DNA from: Opitutaceae bacterium | GTDB lineage: Bacteria > Verrucomicrobiota > Verrucomicrobiia > Opitutales > Opitutaceae | NCBI GenBank assembly: GCA_020847775.1 | Contig: JADLBI010000159.1 | Coordinates: 1-7,772 of the forward strand | Direction: 5' to 3' | Length of the DNA: 7,772 bases | Shown: positions 1 to 5,857 of the stretch, piece by piece | How the letters are laid out: the number at the start of each line of letters is the position of its first letter | Position numbering within the stretch: position 1 is the first letter of the stretch | The notes under the pieces: generated by a model | Told to the model about the DNA's origin: nothing | Databases searched by the model: none | The model's input: the letters and a program-made list of their open reading frames with translations, nothing else | Translations under genes and position numbers: made by a program

Positions 1-1422
1 GGCGATCGCCGCTCCGGCATCCCCTGAAATTTCCACATTGCCAGTCACCATGACAAAACGCCCCGGAGCGGCAAAGGCCGCGCGCAGAGCGGCGAGGCAT
101 TGCTCGGGGGTGATTTTTTGCAGCGCCGGCACCAGCAGATCGCGATCCGCCTCAGGATGCGTGAACACCACCTGCTCCACGATGCCGCCCGCGATCTCGT
201 TGGCCAGGCCGCTCGAACGCCGCGTCGGCGCGCGCTTCACCGCCTGCTCCAAGCCGTTGACAAAACCCGCGACGACTTCGCGTAGTTCCGCCGCGTGAAA
301 TCCATGCTCGAGCGCGCGGCGCAGCTCCTGCTCACCCACCGCCAGCGCCTCCGTCCATTGGCCGGCCTTGCACGCCACCGAGACCTCCGCTTGCCGGTAG
401 AGCCGGTATTGGTCGTAAACCCCCACACTGGCCTGCGTGAACGGCGCGCCGTCCTTCTTCGCCAGTTCGCTGAAACGCCGGTTTAACATGCTTAACGCTA
501 GCGAGCGCGGCAGTGACTCGACGCGCTTCTGCGCGCTATCCGGCTCGTTGGGCGCCGGCGTGATTTCTGTGATGCTGATCGATGTCACCGGCGCCTCGGG
601 CTCGGCGTGGAACCACGTCCGCAGGCCGTCAAACTCCGGCAGCTTGCCCAAGTCGGGGTCGGCCGGCCGCGGTGCGCGCGGTTGCAGACCCGCGAAGCGT
701 TCGCGGATTAGCGCTTCGGCCCGTTCGGGCGCGAAGTCGCCCACCGCGATGATCACGATGTTGTCCGGACGATACCATTCGTTCCAAAACTCGACGAAGC
801 GCTCCCGCGGCGCGTCCTTGATCACTGTTTCCAACCCGATTGGCAACCGATGCGGCAGCAGTGTGTCGCCCAGCATGAACTCCAAGCGCGCCACGAAGGT
901 GCGGAAGCCCACGTTGTCGCGCGCGATTTTCTCACTGAGAATGATGCCGCGCTCGCGGTCGATCTCCTCCGGCAATAGCAGCAATCCGCCTGCGTAGTCG
1001 CCAAGCACGTGCAAGCCCTCGGTCAAGGTCGCGTCGTCAGTCTTCGGCAGCTCGATCATGTATTGCGTGCGCTCGAAGCTGGTGAACGCGTTCGTATCGC
1101 CGCCGAAACTCATGCCCATGCGCTGGAAAAACTCGACTAGCGTGCCCGGTGCGTAGTGTTCGCTGCCGTTGAACGCCATGTGCTCCAGAAAATGCGCCAC
1201 GCCGCGCTGGTCCTCGCGCTCTTGGAACGCGCCGGCCTGCACCAGCAACCGTAGCGAGGCCCGGCCCTGCGGCTCGCGGTTCGGATAGACGACATAGCGC
1301 ACGCCGTTCTCCAGTTGGCCGAACCGCGCGGCGGGATCCGCCACCAGCCCTTCGCCCGCTTGCGCCGACCACACGGCCGCCACCATCACCAACAGTCCGG
1401 ATAAAAAGATTCGCAGCTTCAT
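1..1422 (-). CDS. M16 family zinc protease (insulinase/pitrilysin type), exported, 3' part outside window
   Basis: This reading frame is open from the ATG at 1422 to the window edge: 474 codons without a stop, lacking the C-terminal part. A signal peptide is clear (KLR, then a hydrophobic stretch over residues 5-18, likely cleavage after AQA at 21-23), so the enzyme is probably periplasmic or secreted. The inverted zinc motif HxxEH is HFLEH at residues 77-81 (ligands H77 and H81, catalytic E80). The downstream pair E157/E164 in RERGIILSE has the seven-residue spacing known from pitrilysin, where the second Glu is the third zinc ligand. The following NGSEHYAPGT and GDTNAFTSFERT segments are typical of M16B proteins. 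Full-length relatives of this type are usually about 900 residues with a second, inactive M16 half, so roughly half is seen. It starts 76 nt after the GH43 gene, and a purine-rich AAAGAGTGAGG precedes the ATG. The family degrades peptides inside a closed chamber; the substrate here is unknown. Confidence 0.93.
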   Translation of the reverse strand, partial: MKLRIFLSGLLVMVAAVWSAQAGEGLVADPAARFGQLENGVRYVVYPNREPQGRASLRLLVQAGAFQEREDQRGVAHFLEHMAFNGSEHYAPGTLVEFFQRMGMSFGGDTNAFTSFERTQYMIELPKTDDATLTEGLHVLGDYAGGLLLLPEEIDRERGIILSEKIARDNVGFRTFVARLEFMLGDTLLPHRLPIGLETVIKDAPRERFVEFWNEWYRPDNIVIIAVGDFAPERAEALIRERFAGLQPRAPRPADPDLGKLPEFDGLRTWFHAEPEAPVTSISITEITPAPNEPDSAQKRVESLPRSLALSMLNRRFSELAKKDGAPFTQASVGVYDQYRLYRQAEVSVACKAGQWTEALAVGEQELRRALEHGFHAAELREVVAGFVNGLEQAVKRAPTRRSSGLANEIAGGIVEQVVFTHPEADRDLLVPALQKITPEQCLAALRAAFAAPGRFVMVTGNVEISGDAGAAIA

Positions 1423-1498
1423 GGCCTCACTCTTTCGCATTTCCCGAATCACGCAACCCCCGCCGCCTAGTCCTTGCGGCCTAAACCAACCAGACGCC
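1423..1498 (-). other. 76-nt intercistronic gap between GH43 and M16 genes
   Basis: The gap is short and on the coding strand of both neighbours. It contains a 5-bp inverted repeat (GCCGC at 1462-1466, GCGGC at 1476-1480, 9-nt loop), but no U-tract follows in the direction of transcription. It is therefore unlikely to be an intrinsic terminator, and cotranscription of the two genes is plausible. I see no clear -35/-10 promoter pair. Confidence 0.5.
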
Positions 1499-2395
1499 TC
1501 AGCGGGTGGGTTCGAGGCCGGCGGGGATCTCGCGCAGTTTGCACAAGCGGGCGCGTTCGTTGCCGGGCACGTTCGGCGCATGTAGAAGCAACACGAGCTG
1601 CTGGTCGAAGGTGTGAAAAATCATGCTGTGGCCACTGTCGGTCAACGGTAGCGGCGCGGGCGCCTGCACCCAGGGGCCGAGCATGCCGCCGCTGGTGCTA
1701 CGAGCCACGCCGGTCAAGTAACCGCCACGCCCAAAACTCGACCAGAGCATGAGCAAGGCGCCATCCGCATTGCGGTGCAGGAAGGGGCCATCGGTCACGC
1801 GGTAACCCTCGCCATATTCGCTGGACTGCGCCAGGCTCCAAGCGGCCTCGCTGGCGCGGAATAGCAGCTGGGATTCCCCCACGGTGCGCTTGAGGTCGGG
1901 GCTGAGGCGGATGGCGTGCATCTCGCCATTATGCGTCTGCACCCACTCACGACAAAATACCAGCCAAGGTTGATCCGCCGCATCCACATGCAAGGTCGCG
2001 TCAATCGCGAGCCAACCGAGCGGCGTGATCGGCCCATCCGAGTGCGGCACAAAAGGACCGTCGGGAGAGTCAGCCACGTGGATGCTGCTATAGCGCGCGC
2101 GGGGTTTGAGCACGGAAACACCGTGGCCGAAACTGGCGAACAGATACCAGCGTCCGCGGAAAAAATGCACCTCCGGAGCCCAAAAGTAATCCGCTCCCGG
2201 CGGGCCGATGACGCGTGAGAGCACCGACTGGGGCTCACTCCACGTTTTCAAGTCGCGGCTCTTGCGCACGACAAAACCGTGCGGCGCATCGCGTAGTCCG
2301 CCGAAACCCGAAGTGCCGTAGAGCCGGTAAATCCCCGCCGCCGGATCGGGCAGAATGAATGGGTCACGAATCTGAATATCGGCCAATGGAGTCAT
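1499..2395 (-). CDS. Glycoside hydrolase family 43-type beta-propeller enzyme (putative arabinofuranosidase or related), cytoplasmic
   Basis: This 298-residue protein reads as a single five-bladed propeller with GH43/clan GH-F landmarks. IRDPFIL has the predicted catalytic base at D11. WAPEV is at 72-76. IDATLHVD carries the predicted pKa-modulating D132. GHSMIFH has H256, matching the conserved His near the propeller core. The block where GH43 enzymes normally have the general-acid Glu (EGP) reads VTDGP here, with D202. The length suits a propeller with no accessory module. There is no signal peptide, and the start is secure: the 22 upstream in-frame codons contain no ATG, GTG or TTG before the M28 stop. 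A GGGGA at 2404-2408 lies 8 nt upstream of the ATG. GH43 members act on arabinan, xylan, galactan or arabinogalactan side chains; specificity cannot be read from sequence alone. Next to GH127, an arabinose-containing substrate is reasonable but inferred. Confidence 0.85.
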   Translation of the reverse strand: MTPLADIQIRDPFILPDPAAGIYRLYGTSGFGGLRDAPHGFVVRKSRDLKTWSEPQSVLSRVIGPPGADYFWAPEVHFFRGRWYLFASFGHGVSVLKPRARYSSIHVADSPDGPFVPHSDGPITPLGWLAIDATLHVDAADQPWLVFCREWVQTHNGEMHAIRLSPDLKRTVGESQLLFRASEAAWSLAQSSEYGEGYRVTDGPFLHRNADGALLMLWSSFGRGGYLTGVARSTSGGMLGPWVQAPAPLPLTDSGHSMIFHTFDQQLVLLLHAPNVPGNERARLCKLREIPAGLEPTR

Positions 2396-2403
2396 GTTGC
2401 AGG

Positions 2404-2408
2404 TCCCC
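2404..2408 (-). promoter_or_regulatory. Possible ribosome binding site of the GH43 gene
   Basis: On the minus strand GGGGA stands 8 nt before the ATG at 2395, within normal Shine-Dalgarno spacing. It is one of the few recognisable ribosome binding sites in the window; the genes at 7750, 5802 and 3871 have none. Confidence 0.4.
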
Positions 2409-2461
2409 GGTGAAAGCTCAGCTCGCCATTCATGGGCAACTTCGCGCTGGCTGCCAGACGA

Positions 2462-3871
2462 TCATTTGGCCGTCTCGGAGACGGCCCCAGATTCAGGTTT
2501 CGGCAGCAAACCGCTGCTCACCATGCGCTCCACCAATTGCTTGTCGCTAAACAGGGCGAGCACCGCGGCGCGATCGAGCCGCGCGGTGCCAAGCCCTTCG
2601 GCGTTGGCGAGATAATACGTCAGCGCGGCGATGGTCGCGGTGGACTCGGCGATCATCTTCGGGTCGATCTTGTCGAACGTGTCGCCAAAATCGTGGTAAT
2701 AGCGCACCGCGTCCGGATCAATGAACGCGCCAAACGTGATCGCAGGGATCCCGGCAAGCTGATAGGGTGTGTGGTCGCTACCGAACCAGTTGGCGTTGGC
2801 CACGCCGTCCGCGTGTCTGCGGTCGCCGAGTGTCGCATCGAAGGCCTTGAGCACGGGCACGAGAGCGTCCACGCCGAGCGCGTTGAGTGACTTCGGGAAA
2901 CCGACCATGTCGAGATTGACCATCGCGGCGATCGGGCGGTCGCCCAGCGTGGGCGCGTGATGGCGCGAACCCCAGAGGCCCTGCTCCTCGCCGTTAAACC
3001 AGACGAGCTCGACGGTGCGGAGATTTTCCTTGGCGTGCGCTTGCAACGCCTTGGCCACGCCGAAGAGCTGGGCGACGCCGATGCCGTTGTCGATCGCGCC
3101 CTGGCCGAGATCCCACGAGTCGAAATGTCCGCCGATGATGACGGTGTCCTTCGTTTTGCCGGGAAACGTCGCCACGATGTTGGCCGTGTCGATCTCCTTG
3201 CAATAGGAACGCGTATGCAGCCGGACGCGCACCGGTTTGTCGCGCGCGAGCGAGCGTTCCATCCACTTCCCCTCCTCCTGCGTCACGCAGTAAACCGGCA
3301 CGTTGATCGGTTCGCCTTGGAACGAACCGGTGCGGCAGAGCAATTGCCCGCCATTGACGCGGCAGGTGCGAACAATGCCCTTCAGACCGAGTTCCTGCGC
3401 GATCTCGTTGTAACCGCCGCGAATTTGCGCGGCGTTGGGCGCGAGCAGGCCGATCTTGCCTTGCGTATCAAGGCCCTTGATCGCGGCGTCGGAACCGTCG
3501 CCGAGGTAAACCACATCCGCCTCGAACGGCGCGTGTGGTTGCACGTAGCTGAGCGTGACCGCGCGGAGTTTGCGCTTGATCGGCGCGACCATCACGGCCT
3601 CGTCTTCCAACCGCACCCAGCCGGGCATCTTGAACGGTTGCAGATGCGCCTCGACGCCCATCGCGTGCAGCTGATGCAACGTGTCGAGCATCGCGGCGTT
3701 GTTGGCCGCCGATCCCGTCAACCGCGGGCCGTGATCATCGCACAGATGACCGAGAAACTCGTAAGCCGAATGATCGGCGAGCACCTCCGCCACGATGGCG
3801 TCCTGCACGTTCTGCGCGGGTTGCGCGCCCAAGGGCGCGATCAAGGTTAGGATTAGGAGCAGTTTTTTCAT
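2462..3871 (-). CDS. M28 family zinc aminopeptidase/carboxypeptidase Q-like, exported, with PA domain
   Basis: This 469-residue protein begins with a short signal peptide (MKK, hydrophobic 4-13, likely cleavage near residues 16-20). The chosen ATG at 3871 overlaps the GH127 stop as ATGA. A longer frame reaching 4033 would add 54 Arg/Pro-rich residues and bury the signal peptide, so it is rejected. Residues about 110-235 look like an inserted PA domain (VVYLGDGSD, GKIGLLAPN, NVPVYCVTQEEG). The di-zinc site is complete: H249 and D251 in GGHFDSWD, D261 in GAIDNG, catalytic E295 with ligand E296 in NGEEQG, D321 in NLDMVG and H393 in YYHDFGDT. The order and the GDTFDKID tail match the M28 family, closest in layout to plasma glutamate carboxypeptidase (carboxypeptidase Q), which cleaves dipeptides or short peptides. 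It is probably periplasmic or secreted. Coupling to GH127 suggests use of peptides released from a glycosylated protein, but that is inference. Confidence 0.93.
   Translation of the reverse strand: MKKLLLILTLIAPLGAQPAQNVQDAIVAEVLADHSAYEFLGHLCDDHGPRLTGSAANNAAMLDTLHQLHAMGVEAHLQPFKMPGWVRLEDEAVMVAPIKRKLRAVTLSYVQPHAPFEADVVYLGDGSDAAIKGLDTQGKIGLLAPNAAQIRGGYNEIAQELGLKGIVRTCRVNGGQLLCRTGSFQGEPINVPVYCVTQEEGKWMERSLARDKPVRVRLHTRSYCKEIDTANIVATFPGKTKDTVIIGGHFDSWDLGQGAIDNGIGVAQLFGVAKALQAHAKENLRTVELVWFNGEEQGLWGSRHHAPTLGDRPIAAMVNLDMVGFPKSLNALGVDALVPVLKAFDATLGDRRHADGVANANWFGSDHTPYQLAGIPAITFGAFIDPDAVRYYHDFGDTFDKIDPKMIAESTATIAALTYYLANAEGLGTARLDRAAVLALFSDKQLVERMVSSGLLPKPESGAVSETAK
3868..3871 (-). promoter_or_regulatory. 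ATGA stop/start overlap coupling GH127 and M28 translation
   Basis: The TGA of the GH127 gene (3870-3868) and the ATG of the M28 gene (3871-3869) share bases. No Shine-Dalgarno sequence precedes this ATG, so reinitiation by the terminating ribosome is the likely mode of translation, giving linked expression of the two enzymes. Confidence 0.7.
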
Positions 3872-5802
3872 GATTCGCGAATCCAGACCCGCATTTCGCC
3901 TTCGCCGCGGTTGTTCCACAGGCAGTAGGGCACGGCTTTGAGCTTGGCGGGGACCGCCTTCGGCTCGGCGGAGGAATAGAGTTGGGGGTTGGCGGGTTGC
4001 AGGCGCTCGGCCTCGGCTTCGATGACGGCGCAACCGCCGAGCAAGCCATTTTCAAAACGGACATTCAGCGCGGCATTTTTCGACAGGCGCACGAGGCTGA
4101 GGTGGTTGCCGTTATCAATTTCTTCCAAGCAGAACACGAGCGGGCCGCGTTGGAGCGCGACGGCGCCGAGATCGTGCACGACATGCGGATGCGCGCGGAC
4201 GCGTTGCGCGGTCATCGGGAAATCGAGTTCGACGACATCACCGGCGCGCCACTCGCGCGCGAGGTGCAGATAGCCGTCGCGATTATGCGCGGCGAGATCG
4301 ACCGGCGCGCCGTTGACCGCAGCCTGCGGGTTCGCGCACCAACCGGGCAGGCGCAGGCGCAACATGCATGACCCGGCGGCGCCAACCGTGATCTTCACCT
4401 TGCCGTCCCACGGATAATCGGTGGCGACCGCGAGTTTGATTTTCTGGCCCGCGACCTCGGCTTCGAGTGCACAGTCGGTGTAAAGGTGCAGCGCGATACC
4501 GTCGGCCTGCACCGAGTGCGTGTAATAAGCGAGCGAGGCGAAAGTGCGCGCGATATTCGGCGGGCAGCACGCGCAACCAAACCACGGCACGCGCTGCGTT
4601 TTCACGTAGTGCTGATCGTAACGGCGCTTCGCCTCGGCGGGGCGCACTTCCAGCGGGTTGACGTAGAAGAAGGTTTTGCCGTCGAGCGCCATGCCGGCGA
4701 GAACGTTGTTGAGCAAGGTTCGCTCCATCACATCGCCAAACTCGCCGCGCAATTCGAGGTCGAGCATGCGACGCGCAAAGAACACGAGGCCGATGCCCGC
4801 GCAGCTCTCGGCGTAGGCGCGATCATTCGGCAGATCGTAACGCTCGGAGAATTGCTCACCCATCCACTCCGCGCCGACCGCGCCGGTGACGTAGTAGTGA
4901 TAATCGCAGAGATTGCGCCACGTGGTGTTACACGCCGCGCGCAGCGACTCGTCGCCGGTGTCGCGCGCGAGGTCGGCCATCGCGCAGTGTTGATACATCG
5001 TGCGCACGGCGTGGCCGATCGGATCGGCCTCGGCACGAACCGGTTTGCCGGCCTGCAAATAGGACCAGCGGTTGCGATAGAAATAGACCGGCAGCTTCTT
5101 GTTCACGCCGAGCCGTTTGCTTTCTTCCTCAAAATAAAGCGGCTCCGTGCCGCGCTGGTTGATGAAGTAGGCGGCCTGCCGCACGTAACGTTTCTCGCCG
5201 GTGACGCGCGCGAGTTTGACGAGCGCCAGCTCCACTTCCTGATGCCCGGGGTAGCCCTTGATCTGGCCTTCGCCGAGACCGAAGACACGGCAAATCATGT
5301 CGGCGAGTTTGCAAACCACATCGAGCAAGGTGCGCTTGCCGGTCGCCTCAAAGTGCGCAACGCCGGCCTCGATGAAGTGGCCCGCGATGTAGAGTTCGTG
5401 CCATTCGAAGAGATTCGTCCAGCGTTTGTCTGGCGCGGTGAGCTGCACGAACGTGTCGAGATAACCGTCGGGCTGCTGCGCCTTGGCGATGGTGGCGATG
5501 ATGCCGTCGAGATCGGCCTCGAGTTTCGCGTCCGGATGCGTGGCGAGGCTGAAGCACGCGGCCTCGATCCACTTCGCGAGATCGGAGTCTTGAAACCAGA
5601 GTCCGTAAAAATCGCCCGGCTTTTCCCCGGCGGCGACTTGGAAATTGTGCACCGTGCCGCTGCGTTCGGCCCCCGGCACGCGGTCGTTGAGCGCCTCCCA
5701 TTGATAAGGGATGACGACGTCGCGCACGAGACGCGCCCGGTCGGCAAGGAAACCGTGTTCGAAACGGACCTTGGGGAGAGAGTTGCAGGTGGGGGTGGCC
5801 AT
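3868..5802 (-). CDS. GH127-type beta-L-arabinofuranosidase (DUF1680 family), cytoplasmic
   Basis: This 644-residue protein is close in length to Bifidobacterium HypBA1 (about 658). That family removes beta-linked L-arabinofuranose, for example from hydroxyproline-linked arabino-oligosaccharides, using a zinc-held cysteine nucleophile. The N-terminus (VRFEHGFLADR ... IPYQWEALND) is the usual start of the (alpha/alpha)6 barrel, which runs to about residue 425; beta-sandwich modules follow. Active-site residues are all present: E316 in GEQF fits the acid/base Glu322 of HypBA1, E332 and C334 in AESC fit Glu338 and Cys340, and C412-C413 in CACCPPN fit Cys417/418. Spacings agree to within one residue. 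No signal peptide is present, and the start cannot move upstream because an in-frame TAG stands at 5853-5851 with no alternative start codon between. No Shine-Dalgarno sequence is seen (the leader is CU-rich). DUF1680 also includes RG-II sugar hydrolases, so exact specificity is less sure than family. Confidence 0.95.
   Translation of the reverse strand: MATPTCNSLPKVRFEHGFLADRARLVRDVVIPYQWEALNDRVPGAERSGTVHNFQVAAGEKPGDFYGLWFQDSDLAKWIEAACFSLATHPDAKLEADLDGIIATIAKAQQPDGYLDTFVQLTAPDKRWTNLFEWHELYIAGHFIEAGVAHFEATGKRTLLDVVCKLADMICRVFGLGEGQIKGYPGHQEVELALVKLARVTGEKRYVRQAAYFINQRGTEPLYFEEESKRLGVNKKLPVYFYRNRWSYLQAGKPVRAEADPIGHAVRTMYQHCAMADLARDTGDESLRAACNTTWRNLCDYHYYVTGAVGAEWMGEQFSERYDLPNDRAYAESCAGIGLVFFARRMLDLELRGEFGDVMERTLLNNVLAGMALDGKTFFYVNPLEVRPAEAKRRYDQHYVKTQRVPWFGCACCPPNIARTFASLAYYTHSVQADGIALHLYTDCALEAEVAGQKIKLAVATDYPWDGKVKITVGAAGSCMLRLRLPGWCANPQAAVNGAPVDLAAHNRDGYLHLAREWRAGDVVELDFPMTAQRVRAHPHVVHDLGAVALQRGPLVFCLEEIDNGNHLSLVRLSKNAALNVRFENGLLGGCAVIEAEAERLQPANPQLYSSAEPKAVPAKLKAVPYCLWNNRGEGEMRVWIRES
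3872..3883. repeat. 12-bp palindrome GATTCGCGAATC just before the M28 start
   Basis: This perfect palindrome occupies the last codons of the GH127 gene and ends directly at the ATG of the M28 gene. As RNA it would give at most a weak 4-bp stem with a CGCG loop; as DNA it could be a protein site. It may simply reflect the codons for Ile-Arg-Glu. Confidence 0.4.
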
Positions 5803-5823
5803 GGAGAAGAAGCGGGAAACGGC

Positions 5824-5851
5824 GCGCGGCCGAAACCGCGCTTCGCGAAGC
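5824..5851 (-). other. Intercistronic GC-rich hairpin plus adjoining palindrome between the 630-aa gene and GH127
   Basis: The 55-nt gap holds two adjoining dyads. GCGCGG (5824-5829) and CCGCGC (5836-5841) form a 6-bp GC stem with a 6-nt loop. GCTTCGCGAAGC (5840-5851) is a perfect 12-bp palindrome sharing two bases with it, so the two folds are probably alternatives. No U-tract follows on the minus strand (GCGTTTCCCGC comes next), so this is not a standard terminator. It could be an mRNA processing or stability element that adjusts the ratio of the first gene to the rest, or a dispersed repeat. Confidence 0.45.
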
Positions 5852-5857
5852 TACGAC

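Noticed and set aside
437..997. A 186-codon plus-strand frame and shorter minus-strand frames within 1-1422
   Set aside because: The continuous minus-strand frame from 1422 encodes an M16 protease with an intact HxxEH motif and explains the whole region.
1462..1480. Possible terminator between GH43 and M16
   Set aside because: The stem is only 5 bp with a 9-nt loop and no U-tract follows, so it is not a credible intrinsic terminator.
2957..3850. A 297-codon plus-strand frame opposite the M28 gene
   Set aside because: It is antisense to the catalytic region of M28, with no recognisable motif and shadow-like composition.
3872..4033. Longer N-terminus for the M28 protein starting at 4033
   Set aside because: The extra 54 residues are Arg/Pro-rich, lie inside the GH127 coding region and would hide the signal peptide that begins at the ATG at 3871.
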